A DNA stretch of 64,000 nt from Owenia fusiformis (Eukaryota; Annelida; Polychaeta; Sabellida; Oweniidae): positions 9,265,278-9,329,277 of the forward strand of contig CAIIXF020000008.1 of the NCBI GenBank assembly GCA_903813345.2. Direction: 5' to 3'. Positions 24,905 to 37,425 of the stretch are shown piece after piece. Each line of letters opens with the position of its first letter. Position 1 is the stretch's first letter. The notes below the pieces were generated by a model that was not told the DNA's origin, searched no databases, and saw only the letters and a program-made list of their open reading frames with translations. The position numbers and the translations under genes are program-made.

Positions 24905-25330
24905 AATGATTTTGATGAGTTAACTGAATATCCCCACTTCCACACTTTATACTCATGTACTGCTCTCTCCTCTTTAGGGCTGAATTGTAATGATTTTGAT
25001 GATTTACATTGAATATCCCCACCATCATACTATATACTCATGTACTGCTCTCTCCTCTTTTGGGCTGAATTGTAATGATTTTGATGACTTACATTGAATA
25101 TCCCCACCATCATACTATATATTCATGTACTGCTCTCTCCTCTTTTGGGCTGAATTGTAATGATTTTGATGATTTACATTGAATATCCCCACCATCGTAC
25201 TATATACTCATGTACTGCTCTTTCCTCTTTTGGGCTGAATTGTAATGATTTTGATGATTTACATTGAATATCCCCACCATCGTACTATATACTCATGTAC
25301 TGCTCTCTCCTCTTTTGGGCTGAATTGTAA
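24905..25330 (-). repeat. 85-bp tandem array overlapping the 3' end of the GCC1 coding sequence
   Basis: Five units with starts at about 24896 (diverged), 24981, 25066, 25151 and 25236, exactly 85 bases apart, then a partial unit at 25321. The unit nearest the gene (25236-25320) encodes the last roughly 20 codons and stop of GCC1; the others are downstream copies of the same coding segment. As 85 is not a multiple of three, the copies are not an in-frame extension. Confidence 0.9.
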
Positions 25331-28300
25331 TATGGTTGCGATAGCCCGCAACATTTGTTTTTTCCCAGTCGTTTCTTTACAGACCATGTACTGGTACACT
25401 ACGTTCTTTAAATATTCCAAATTTGCACTTTCCCTAGATTTATTACGTTCTAATTTTCGAATTTCCTCCTTTAAAGAGTCAATATGTTCATTAAGTTTTT
25501 CAGCCTTTGCAACTGAGGAAAGCTGTAAGTCTCTTAGAGCACTTTCTGTGGAATGTTTTTGTTTTCGTAAATTCTGGATTTCCACTTCCCGCCTCGCTTG
25601 TTCCTGGTTAAAATGTAATAATGATACCTCCCCCTGGGAGGGTGTATTATGTGGACTGCGAATGAATAGCTGTGAGACTGAAGAAGATTCTGGAGCAGAT
25701 GCACTATCACTTTCTGAGTCACTTTGAGATGTTGCTCTTTTAAATGTAAACCCAGAAGATATGTCTGTGGTGTATGGTCCAGGACTGTTAGACCTATGTC
25801 GTTTTATTGCCTCGATCTCCCGATCTTTTTCTATAAGTAACGCAATAGTTCTATCTCGATGTTTATGTAACTCTTCCTCTAGTTCACTGGCACGCCCTCT
25901 ATAGTCATTTTCAGCTTGTTTCAGCTCTTCCTCATGACGGTCCTGTATACTTGCAATGCTTTTACGCAAGTCTTCAACAGTTTTTCTATGTGATTTTTCT
26001 TCCTCTTCTGAATTTGTGAGTAAGCCACGGATTCTATCCTTGAGCTCCAGCACTTGGTTACGCAACACATCTGTCTCCTTGGCAACACCAGGATCCTGGA
26101 AAATATTCATAGAGACACTAGAATCAAAAAGTTTAAAATAATAGAAAATGAATGTAATTGATTTGCTTATCTGGTTTAAGATTTAATTGTTTGAATGTTT
26201 TCCAATACTGTCAGGAACTATAATAAAATATATTAAATAAAAATCAACTAAGAAACAAATATATGTAAGTGATGATAAATTAAAAATTCAATTTGTAAAA
26301 TGATTTCCTGAATTCTGTTGAAATGGCTTCATGCCAAGATTACAAAAGTGCCCTCTTATCCCCTTATCCTCTAACAATCCCATCTATCAAAGATCTTACA
26401 TTTTTGGAATAATAAATATATTGAGAAGTTCTCCCACTTTCTATCAGATCACCTACCTTTGTCGTTTTAGTCTTCAGTACAGATTGTGCTCTTAATTTAT
26501 ATTTCTCAAACTCTTCTTTGAGACAGGTATACTCCTCTTGGCAGTGTTTGTGTACATTAGTCTCTTCTACCACACTGATGTCAATTGTCTTGAGTAGCTC
26601 TACAACATAGGAAACAATCATTCAAACAGAATCAACTCTTGTATAACCTCATAAAACAAGAATCAAGAGACTTGGTGCAAGAATATTCTGTCTTGTATTA
26701 AAGTGTATTATATTTGGAGTAATTTAAAAAAAAGACTGGTTATAATTTTCTCTTCATAAAATTATCTACATGTGTCTATTTTTTCTTGAAAATCGCTTAT
26801 GAATATGCAATTCTCATTACAATTGACAAATACAAGTCAATATAAACAAGGCATAAACATGCAAAATGTCACCACCGCCACAAAAACTTTGAATACTATA
26901 ACAATATGTCAATTTGTGTGATGCTGACATAAAAATAATAATTTAAAGTACCTTCAACATTAACTGGTTTCTCCGAGCGCTCATTTGCCAACTTCAACAT
27001 GCCTTTTAACTTGACCATCTTCTCAACTAAAGCTTGTATGTCCAGATTCTTATCATCATCATTTAACAGATCAGGGTCATCAGGAGAGGTATGAGCAGCT
27101 CTGGCTAAAGCTGTATTCTCTAAGTCCAACTGTGTGACACGGTCCCGGAGTTTACTAATCGCAAGCTGATCCTGATAGCGTAATCTCTCATAATTGCCAA
27201 CCACCTCAGAGAGTTCCGAGAGCTTTGATTCCAACCCACACACTCGTTCCTCTCCTTGCTACAATCAATTCAATGAAACAATATGTGTGACATAAATGTA
27301 AGAACTGCAGGGGCCCAGAGTCATTTACATGTAGTTTCAATCTCAGCTATTTAACATGAATAGGAAAATATTATTATACCAAAAATAGCATAATGGGCCC
27401 ATATTTCTATGAATCTATAGGATGCACACTGAACTTATTACATGTAAGAAAATGTTTTTCGGTGTTAAAATTGAAGAAATATTTACATAAATAATGTCAA
27501 TCATCCATTATATTGAAGCAATGATAAAAACACTGGTTTAAAGTTCACATGTATTTTTCAAGAAAAAACAAAAATCATTTCACCTTACAAAGGAGTGGTA
27601 CCGATATGGTGAACTTTTTGAATACACGTTTTTCGTAAACCAGTCATAAAAACATTCTGAAAGTTTTACTCATCGTCAATTTAATGGTCATCATTTGGAT
27701 GGTAACATTATAATTTGAAATATATTTATATACTTTTCCCTATATTGTTTCAGAAAACACATAAGACACGTCTTCTGTTCTTGGTATTTCCTTTGTACAG
27801 CTATAATATTATGAGGTCTGAGAAAATGTTGTTTATGCTATTTTGTTCCAACAAGGTTCGGAAAGACATTTTATTTCATTCTCAAGAATTGGTAGAAAGG
27901 AACAAAAAACAATTGCACTAAAAAACAAAAAATGTTAACAAAAATAGTTATATAAAATATAGAGAAATAATTTTTGCATTAAATTGTTGCCAATCGGTCA
28001 ACATTTCATAAAAGACCGTGTTTTTTTACAGAATGTTTTCAATAATTGGTTTAATTGTTGAATTCAGTTCACCATATCGATACCTATCCTTTTCACCATA
28101 AAATATTTTTCTATGTCTGACATTTGACATTAAAATTCAACAAGTACTGGATCAGAGCATCATACCTCTGCTACAAGTCTCATGCTCTCCTCTGCCTTGT
28201 TAGCTCTCATCTGTTCCTGCTGCACTGCTATACGATGATGGGCCTGAAATACATAAAACACTGTTAATCACCCTAGTGAAATAAAATTAGGAATACAAAT

Positions 28301-31300
28301 TCACAGTGAGATGAAAGAATATAGGGCCCATGATCCTTATGTTCATACGGTGCACTGTAGTGTCTCAAATATAAACTAAGTGTGACTTTCTGACCAAAGT
28401 ATGGCTGCCAAGTAGATCCAATGGGCTTCCTGTGTGAGCCAAAAAACAAGGCATATGGTAAACAATACTAACCAAAGAAACAAAAAATAGACGTCTTTTT
28501 ACCCAGCATTCACCTAAAAGTAATCACTTATAGATTTTCATACTAACTTAAGGAACATCCCTAAGAAATTCAATCCATCAAGCAGTTTGCATGGACAGGA
28601 TAAGATTAAATACTGCCACTTGCCAACCGCCAATCTGGCAACTATATCATACCCTTTTTTAAGTGCATTGTTAGAATAAGTGTTTTAATGATCGAATATT
28701 CTACCTTCATCTCAGCCATTTCAGTTTGTAACTGTAGCAACAATGGTGAAGGTTCAGAAGCTTTCTCTTCAGATTGCTTGAGCCTTCTGCGTACTGTTTC
28801 CATCTCTTCATTCATCTTGTCAATTTTTTCTTGATATTCCACAGCAGGGTCAGGCACATCTTTGTACTCTGATAATTTCTCCTTCAAGGTGTCAACCTGA
28901 ATTCAAAATGTTTCTATATAATTACAGATTAAGCACTTTTAAGATCAACATTTTTGATCAAAAAGTCTTTTTTGAAAGCAGGATATTAGAACACTAGAAC
29001 AGACTATGTTATACATATCATTGGAATCCTTTATATAGCATACAATCCCAAATTTTCCCAAAAGATCTAGTGCACTCTCCATTATGATTTCCCCATGAAC
29101 AAAATGAATCATTCTCCTGTTCCTAATTTATATCAATGATCTACCTGATAACTTAAATACCAAATGTTTTATATATGCAGACGACACGTCACTTTACCAA
29201 TCCTTCACAGCTGAAACAGCAGCTGCTAAGAATAATGAATTACAAGAGGATCTAAATAAAATTCTCTTATGGTCAAATACATGGAAATTAAACTTCAAAG
29301 CTAGTAAAAGTAAAGATATGACTTTTTTTAATCCAAGAAAGCGCGAAATTTTGACCCCAGATCTTTCCCTTGGTAATGACAAGTTACCAAGAGTAAACAA
29401 TCACAAGCACTTGGGGTTGATTTTGGACAAAAATCTCACTTTTGACTATCACATTACTGAACTTGTAGCAAGAATAGATAAACTCGTAAATCCGTTAAAA
29501 GTCTTCAGTAAGAAAATAAGTGGAAAACACCTTGAAACAATTTTTAAGTCTTTTATTATGCCACTCTTTGATTATTGTGATATTCTTTACGGATGTGCAA
29601 ATTTGACAAAACTACAACTTTTAGACCGCCTTTACTATAAAGCTGCACTTATTTGTTCAGGTGCCATGCATGGAACATCAACCACAAAAGTGTTGAATAC
29701 TTTAAATTGGCCCACACTCTCAGATAGACGTCAATATCATAGAGCTACCTTTATGTATAGAGCTCACAACAACTTGCTGCCTTCTTATGTTACTGAGATA
29801 TTTGAACCACTAAAAAGAAATCAAACACATGTACTAAGACACCAACTTGACTATATTTTACCAGTTAAATCCAAATTTTATGAAAGATCTTGTATCTCAA
29901 AAACAATATCAGAATGGAATCTACTGCCATCTGATATAAAGAACTCATCTAGCTTAAGCATATTTAAATCAAGCCTTAAAAGAAATATTTTTAACGAAAC
30001 TGTCATTAACTCATCTGAACTGTCCATCTCAAGAAACCAAGAAATTATATTTATCAGAGTACGATGTGATTTCATTTTCAAGGCTCACCTTTACTCGCAT
30101 AACTTTACCAATGTAAATTCCCCCATCTGCTCATGTGGTATTAACAGTGAAACAACCAGCCATGTGATTTTTCGATGTAACTTGAGATTAACATTCTGGA
30201 CTGAATTAGAAAACCAACTAAAAAATATGAATATACAATACTCCCATAAATATAAGACACAACGTGATAAACTTTCTCTGATCCTCAATGGTGATAAAAC
30301 ATGAAGTAGAGCTGAGAATCTGATTGTTTTAAAGTGCAGTGCCATTTTCTTCGAGCGATGTGTAAATGTCTGAAATCCTCCACAAAACAACTTTTATCTT
30401 ATTGTATCTCATTTATTTTAATCAAATATTATTGATTGAATACATTGTATATTGTAATTGTAGAACGTGGCTTATAATGCTAAAAGCACAGCCACTTACA
30501 CTGTATTATTGTATGTATTCTTTGTACAAATGATTAATTTAATAAAAAAAAAAGAAAAAAAAAAGAATCATTTTTAGGTGTAACATGAAGAATACAATGC
30601 CACATAATACTTTGAAAAATATCTAAGCGTTTGGACCCACATGGGCTGAGGTTAAGGTCAGCAAGGATGTATTGACTTGACATTGGATGTGGTCAATTGA
30701 CTTAACATGTGGATATCATCAGATATACATGGGCTGAGGTTAAGGTCAGCAAGGATGTATTGACTTGACATTGGATGTGGTCAATTGACTTAACATGTGG
30801 ATATCATCAGATATACATGGGCTGAGGTTAAGGTCAGCAAGGATGTATTGACTTGACATTGGATGTGGTCAATTGACTTAACATGTGGATATCATCAGAT
30901 ATACATGGGCTGAGGTTAAGGTCAGCAAGGATGTATTGACTTGACATTGGATGTGGTCAATTGACTTAACATGTGGATATCATCAGATTCCAATGGAGGC
31001 CATTGGTTTCTATTGATATTCACAAAAATATCTAAAATGCACTATGACCTGAATCAATTGCAAATTAAATAATTTCACAATATGACACAAATGGTATATC
31101 ACATCAGATGTGCAAATGTGAAGTTTTTTTCCAACAAAATGGCTATAGAAAAATGATTCAAAAGCAACTTTTACACTTATGAAATGCCATACAACTTTGT
31201 AAATTCAAAGATTATACTGTTATGTTTCATTAAGCAATAACATATTTGGATAAGATGTAAGGATGCATAGGATGCAAATGGATTTTGATAGACACAAAAA

Positions 31301-34300
31301 GACTTCCTTGTTTGGCATCTCTACACCTGTGAACTTTATGATTGAATATTGGCCCTAATAAGTGCTCCATTCATAAATACAGTGCTGAATATAGGTCAAC
31401 AAGATACTAGTTTACATATAAATGCAATAATAAAAGCAGTATATTCGTTTTGTAAAATCAGATGAATTAATCTTTGTTCATGGGGAGATTATAATGGAGA
31501 GCGCACTAGATCCTTTAAATAAACAAATCTTAACATAGAATTGTCTCATTGAGTGAGCATAGCATGCTATTAGAACTTGTTGTTTAGATGAAAATATGTT
31601 GCCTTCGTAAATATTTCTTCTACAAAATCTTAGAATTACCTGTTGTTCAAAACATTCCATTGACATCCACAAAATATTACCTGTTGTTCAAAATATTCTT
31701 TTGACATTCGTTCTGCTGCTACAAGCCTCTGTAGTTCTCTCATCGTAGCCGCATGGTCTATCTGCTCCTTTTCCCTTTCTCGCTGGTGCTGGATCAACTT
31801 GCTCTTAGCCTGAAGAAAATTAGCAATATTAAGCCCAAATATTCTTGTATGCTGCTATACCATATTTACACTACATGTACCTCCTTAATTTGAAACCAAT
31901 TTTGGCTCTAAGATAGTTAAAAGTTATTAAATCAAAATTGCCATATTGACCTTCTTTCAATTCAAAATGGCCACTCAAACAACTTACTTTAGCATTGAAG
32001 GTATAAGAGAAAATGCCAGATGGCATACTTAGGAGACAACATCCATTTAGAGAGAGAATGTGTCATATGGGAAAGTTATGATTCATCAAGAAATTCCAGA
32101 ATCAACTAAACAGAAATTGAGGTAGACTTTATGATTTTATGTTGTTGGGGCAGCCATTTTTGAATCTAGAACTTAAATGACAGCCCTCAGTGGATTTATT
32201 AATATCATTTAATATCAACTATATTTCAAAATTGATGGCTGCAATATATGCAAGAGTTTAACTGCATTAGAAAACTCATAAACAATAGCTGGCTCCATGA
32301 ATTTCTACTAATTACAATTAGTCACCTCATTTGCCATATCCTGTATCTCCATGTTAACATTGTTCTGTGTTGCCAGTTCATTCTCAAGTCTACTCACTTG
32401 CTCCTCGTGAGCTTGCTGAAATATATATAGCAAAACTTGACATTACATGCACACTGCCCAGGCTCTATCAGCCACTATATGATTTTTAGGTTAATTGTTT
32501 TAATCATATTAAACAAACATTAATACAGTACATTACTTTACACAAGATAATTTAAATTTGTAGACTTATTACAAACCATTTTTACAGACTATGTCCGTGT
32601 ATTATTTTATATTTCAAAATGAAATTGTTCAGACTCAGTCACTCAACTCCCTTACAGAAGCATAACTGACATGTGGTGGATCAATTACAATGGACAATAT
32701 TTGAAGAATTTACAAATTACAATTTTGCAGGAAAGATCACATACCCTCATTGTCTTTTTCTCACTTTGATATTTCTTCTCCATGGTTGACTTCTCCTGCA
32801 TCAGAGTGGAGAGGGAGTTTGTCAAAGTTGCCAATTTCTCCTTCAGATGTAGCACCTCTGTTGTCATCTGGTCCACATCTCTGGTAGCTCCTTTTGTCTA
32901 AAATATATTCATTAGGCATGTTAGGGGTGACAAGCTAAAATTAGAATGGGAATTGATATAAATATGGACTCAAAACTTCCTGTATATGCTGTGCATGTTT
33001 CCTAGGCTGAGCAAGATGTTTAAAATGTAGCTACATTTGTTCCATAATTTCTAAATGTTTTCAGTATTACTGTACAGATTTTCTTGCAGTAAAATGTGAA
33101 CTAAACTTTGATTTATTTAGATTCTTTTTTTCAGAGACATTATTTAGTATATGCATTTACGATATACATAATGACAATGACAAAATGAGTAAATATTTCT
33201 TGTGGCTAAAATATTCCATTGCTAACACTGAAATAATACTTCAATAATAAATATGTTGTAAATTATATAAACAAACCAGACTAACGGGACTGAAATAACA
33301 TTTTGCACCACACAATTTTGAATTCCTATTTTAGCATTAATAATTCCTATACCCCAGGAGCCATAAATTTGATCTTAGATTCAACCTGATCCTAAACCTC
33401 CTGGTGTAATCATTACTGAGATCTATTTTCTGACTATAAATTTTTGATCCAAAGATTATTATCTCTCGAGCCAGAAAGCGATGATACGTCTATTGTTAAA
33501 GAGGATGCAAATTAATTGAATAATATGAATAAAAATGAATCTGTTAAAAGGAATCAATTCTTTTAAGAAGAATTGTGATCAATACGCATGATTTAGGACC
33601 ATGTTCAGGACCAGTATCGAATTAAGATCAAATTAATTCCCCAGTGTTGAATCCCTAGACAGTACAATGAAACCCAAGAACAGTATACCCCATTCTCAGA
33701 CTATTACAAGATGTGAAATCAAGTGTGAAAAGTTCAATAATGTATCTGAATTACATGTACAGACATATGGCTTAAGTTGTTACGGTTACAAAATTAAGCA
33801 TCAAGAATATGAATATTTCGATTGAAGATCTTTTCACACTTTAGGTCCATTGTAAATAAGTATAAATGTACAGGGTGTTACAAAAAATATTGGAACATTT
33901 TCAATTTAAAGTAACCTTTTGGCCCTCCCTGTACACATATATTGTTTCTCTGCTACTACCACTTGGACATTACTGCTAATCCCCTATTATGAAACCCCAA
34001 CTGTTTCATAGACAGATCTGAGACAGATGATATATTTTAAAAATTATTGTAAGGAGTAAAACATCATACTTTCATTCTACTAGAAACAGGGTTAAATGTG
34101 TATCTACATGTTTATACAGAATTCCATTCCAAGGTATTGTTTATATAATGGAACCTATTTGTATGATAGACTACAATGAACTATGTACTTGTTTATAAAT
34201 GATGTTCACAAGAATAAAATTCAGAGAAAGGATTACAGATGAAACCTATTCCTAATCAGAACCAGCTGTAGATCCATATACATGGGATGTAGATAGGTAT

Positions 34301-35294
34301 GATTCAAGATAATTTAAAACAATACTAGATACCATCTCATCATCTGGCCTTGCGTCTACATCATCCTTCTGCTCCAATTTTGCAGCATCATTTGATTCCT
34401 TATATATGAGTACATTAATGACATAAGAAAATCCATAAATTTATGTTGTGTCAGGTGTAGTATTAATATTAAGGTAGGTAGAATGTACTTTCTGATTGTC
34501 TACACATGATTTCACTGTGCAAAACCACAATTCACTAATTCTTTTCTGCCTGGCTACCTTAACTACTGACAAAGTGGAGAACATGGACATCAAATTACAT
34601 AGGTCACCACTCATTTATGCAAATGGTTACAAAAGTGTGACGATTTGTTACAGATGTTGACCACCAAATAACTATAACAATAGTGATCATTTTTGGTGGT
34701 GATATAAAAATGTTACCATTGAGCAAGAAACTTACACTGTTATCTTGTAACGGGTGATCCTGATCAGAATCACCACTTGCCTGGTTATCCGGCGAGTCAG
34801 CATTCTGTGGTTGAGAACCTGTGGTCGGAGGAGGAGGTTCAGGTTGGCTCACAGTGAGAGCACTCAATGTCTCCTGCAAGGCTTCTTTCTCTTTAAGTGT
34901 ACCTTTGTAGGCAGCAACCAAATCTAAGACCAAACATGAAGAGATTTATTAACTTGTGGTGACCTTGCAATTTGTCTTTCAGTGAAGGGATTTGGTAACT
35001 CACATTTAAGCATCTCCTTCGGTAAGAACAAATGAAGGGATTTTCGTACTTTTACTGAGGTGTCTCCTTCAGGAAAGAGGGAAGGTCGTTGGAGTGAATC
35101 AGTAATCTGTGATATAAAATTACATACTCTATGGCCTACGGGAATATTTTTAATGAGAACTTACAAATGATAAATATGAAAGGATACTATGAGATACATA
35201 ATAATTTACCTCTTAATCTTTTTTCATAGCGTTCAATCTTCTCTCTCTGTTCCTCAATGGTCTTTACCAACTCACTTCTACTGCTTCGATCCAT
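25259..35294 (-). CDS. GCC1: GRIP and coiled-coil domain protein 1, trans-Golgi golgin
   Basis: Eleven coding exons, 5' to 3': 35294-35210, 34923-34736, 34398-34333, 32897-32745, 32415-32326, 31809-31681, 28896-28705, 28243-28166, 27258-26952, 26599-26457, 26095-25259; 755 residues (vertebrate GCC1 is about 775). The N-terminus (ELVKTIEEQREKIERYEKRL, then LVAAYKGTLKEKEALQETL) matches the GCC1 start. Next come an acidic, proline-rich linker (about 60-115) and a long heptad-rich coiled coil. The C-terminal GRIP domain (about 698-742) has NLEYLKNVVYQYM with the Tyr used for Arl-GTPase binding, and the chain ends RWWGYSM. Expected peripheral protein of the trans-Golgi network, tethering vesicles. 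Three small exons (66, 78, 90 bases) depend on splice calls. A 5' UTR exon ending at 37946 is likely. Confidence 0.92.
26845..26940 (-). repeat. Dispersed MITE-like repeat (TGTCACCACC family), short copy
   Basis: Reads 'gcataaacatgcaaaatgtc' then ACCACC, ending with CTATAACAATATGTCAA; internally deleted relative to the 24.7-kb copy. In a GCC1 intron, ending just before the exon at 26952. Confidence 0.65.
27575..28110. repeat. Non-autonomous element with terminal inverted repeats in a GCC1 intron
   Basis: The left end, AAAGGAGTGGTACCGATATG, is mirrored at the right by CATATCGATACCTATCCTTTT, and the repeats continue inward (GGTGAACT / AGTTCACC). About 530 bases, no ORF of note. A truncated relative lies in gene A intron 1. 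Confidence 0.65.
29114..30564 (+). mobile_element. 5'-truncated non-LTR retrotransposon (LINE) in a GCC1 intron
   Basis: Open from 29117 to the stop at 30302-30304. The reverse transcriptase is entered at LFLIYINDLP, followed by the catalytic FIYADDTSLY, the thumb block KHLGLILDKNLTF and a CR1/Jockey-like C-terminal domain (CDILYGC, then LDRLYYKAALIC). No RNase H. A 3' A-rich tail (30541-30564) and an 8-bp target duplication GAATCATT (29106-29113 and 30565-30572) mark the ends. The open frame suggests a fairly recent insertion. Orientation is opposite to GCC1. The ATG at 29318 is internal, not a true start. Confidence 0.9.
30641..30992. repeat. 88-bp tandem array, four copies
   Basis: Unit starts at 30641, 30729, 30817 and 30905, each beginning ATGGGCTGAGGTTAAGG. 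The copies look identical, implying recent expansion. In the same GCC1 intron as the LINE. Confidence 0.92.
31639..31720 (-). repeat. Short duplication spanning a GCC1 splice donor
   Basis: 'ttacctgttgttcaaaa.att' is present twice about 41 bases apart (near 31637 and 31678). On the minus strand the end of the 31809-31681 exon and its GTAAT donor are duplicated, giving tandem candidate donors. Confidence 0.75.
33869..33936. repeat. Small palindromic element in a GCC1 intron
   Basis: Begins TGTACAGGGTGTTACA and ends GGCCCTCCCTGTACA. Short inverted ends, no other content. Confidence 0.45.
34608..34722 (-). repeat. Dispersed MITE-like repeat (TGTCACCACC family)
   Basis: Shows 'gtcaccactcatttatgcaa' and 'tttgttacagatgttg', then CTATAACAATAGTGA and GGTGGTGATATAAAAATG: the same layout as the 24.7-kb copy. 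Lies immediately downstream of the GCC1 exon ending at 34736. Confidence 0.65.
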
Positions 35295-35394
35295 TTCTTA
35301 CCTAAAACACAATAATATAAGTAACTAGATTGGTAAATTGAACAAAGTTCAATTTAAGACTCCAGATTGATTTCTTGAGTAGGTAGCTGAGTAA

Positions 35395-35575
35395 GTAACT
35401 GAGTAGCAAGCTGAGTAAGTAGATGATTAAGTAATTGAGTGAGTAGCTGAGTAGGTAGCTGAGAAGGAAGCCGAGTAAGCAGCTGAGAAGGTAGCTGAGT
35501 AAGTAGCTGAGTAGGTAGCCGAGAAGTAGGTAGCTAAGGAGGTAGCCGAGTAGGTATGTAGGTAGGTAGGAAAGT
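35395..35575. repeat. Simple repeat of GTAGGTAGCTGA type
   Basis: Interspersed GAGTAGGTAGCTGAGTAAG variants for about 180 bases. In the 5' UTR intron of GCC1. Confidence 0.85.
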
Positions 35576-36870
35576 AGGAATTTTTGACCGAAAGTCGGAT
35601 TGAAATTTGGTTTGCAGATTCAGATTCCTGGGAAAATTCTACCCTTATTTCATAACTCATACATTAAATTTGGAGATTTTTTTATTTTGACCCACTTTTA
35701 GGACGCCATATCTCAAAAATGGGTCAAAATACTTTCTGACATCAAAAGGCTATCACTATCAGCACACTCTTTTCTACCTGTATACAAAATTTTGAAGCAA
35801 ATCCTAAAAGTGTAGTGCCAGAATCGTAAAAATAAGGAAAAACTATGAATTTGACCTAGATTTTGACCTAGGCATTTTGGTGTCCAAATATTGAAACTAG
35901 GTAGCTTTTGAGGTCCCCTTCTTTTATAGGAATTCATTATCTTAAGCTGTACTCAGTCTATATCTCGTATTTTACACTTCTAAAAAATCTTTTTTCCTTG
36001 ACTTTCTATCAGGATACCATCAGATCGATTTTTCTCGAAATTTCAAAACGCCATAACTTCCGAGCGGGAAGTCGGATCGAAATTTGGTTTGCAGATTCGG
36101 ATTCCTGAGAAAATTCTATCCTTAATTCATAACTCATACGTTGAGTTTGGAGAAATTTTTATTTTGACCTACTTTTCGGACACCATATCTCAAAAGTGGG
36201 TCAAAATACTTTCTGACGGCAAAAGGCTAACACTATAAGCACACTCTTGGCTACATGTATACAAAATTTCGAAGAATATAATTAATCTGTAGTGTCAGAA
36301 TTTGACCTAGATTTTGACCTAGGCATTTTGGTGTCCAAATTTTTATGAAAAGAAGGTCTTGAGGTCCCTTTCTTTTATGGGCTTCCATTATGTTTAGCTG
36401 TGCTTAGTCTATATCTCAAACTTACACTTCAAAAAAATATTTTTTCCCATTGAATTAACATGGGGCACCAAATTTAGCGATTTTTGAATTTTCAAAACGC
36501 AATAACTTCTGAACTGGAAGTCAGATCGAAATTTGGTTTTCAGACTCGGAATCCTGAGAAAATTTCCTATAAGACTGATATCCTGGACATTGGATTCGGA
36601 GAACTTTTTTTTGGACCTCGTTTTCGGACACTGATATCTCGAAATCGGTTTGAGATACCAAAAAACTAAATGACCCTGGCTTTTCTCTTTTTTTATGAGG
36701 AACACAATGAAAAAAACCCGGATCAAAAATATTGAAGGACGACCGAGATAATGGGAAAAAGTGACAAAGTACTGGATTTGACCTAGTTCTTGACCTTTGA
36801 CCTAGATAAAAATTTGACCTAATTTCCCATAATCCCAGATACATTCCCTAGTTGATCATGTAAGCAGCTT
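35575..36870. repeat. Three diverged 450-480-bp direct repeats
   Basis: The marker 'gtcggatcgaaatttggttt' occurs at 35594, 36071 and 36520. Units share 'tttgacctaggcattttggt' and 'gggtcaaaatactttctgac'. Small ORFs on both strands inside are not conserved between units. Non-coding tandem repeat. Confidence 0.8.
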
Positions 36871-37319
36871 AAAGTAAGTTCTTCTAGTTGGTGAGAAATC
36901 TTGTAAGGAGGAAGAATAAGAAAAAAATAATAAGAAGAAGAAAACTGGCAAAAGCAATAGACTCCAGATTTTCAATCTGGAGTCTAATTACAAAATAGAA
37001 GGGGAATATGCATCATACATGTACATGTATCAATCATGTGCATCTGCTCTCACACAATTCAATCGTAGGATGAAATTTCCTGGGATTTCATTTCTTAATT
37101 AAAGCATTTCGTCCAGTTCTTGGTACTTGGCAAGAGTTTGAAAAATAGTGTCATCATCTCAGTATTTGGTCCCCATCATCGTCATCTCATTCTCTGGTAC
37201 CCGTCTTCTCAGTTTGAGTGCCGTCATTTTATTTTATGTTACCCCTTAACTTAGTTTTCATATCCTTTTATTCAATTATCCAATCAAATAGTCTACTAAT
37301 GGCCGCCGAATAGCAGTTT

Positions 37320-37425
37320 TAATTTGTGCGGCCAATGTTGACGGACGGACCAACGGACGGACGGACCAACGGACAGACGGACCAACCGACAGACGGATGG
37401 ACCAACGGACAGACGCCTGGTCGAT
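37320..37425. repeat. GACGGACGGACCAAC minisatellite
   Basis: Degenerate tandem units of ACGGAC(G/A)GACGGACCA. Low-complexity, in the GCC1 5' intron. Confidence 0.85.

Noticed and set aside
24905-25330. CRISPR array
   Set aside because: Regular 85-bp period but the whole unit repeats with no variable spacers; it is a tandem duplication of coding and UTR sequence in an animal genome.
29318-30304. A 328-codon host gene in the GCC1 intron
   Set aside because: The open frame extends upstream without a start to the YADD reverse-transcriptase core. It is the tail of a 5'-truncated LINE.
35395-36844. Several 60-107-codon ORFs in the GCC1 5' intron
   Set aside because: They lie in simple or 450-480-bp repeats, are not conserved from unit to unit, and carry no recognisable domain.
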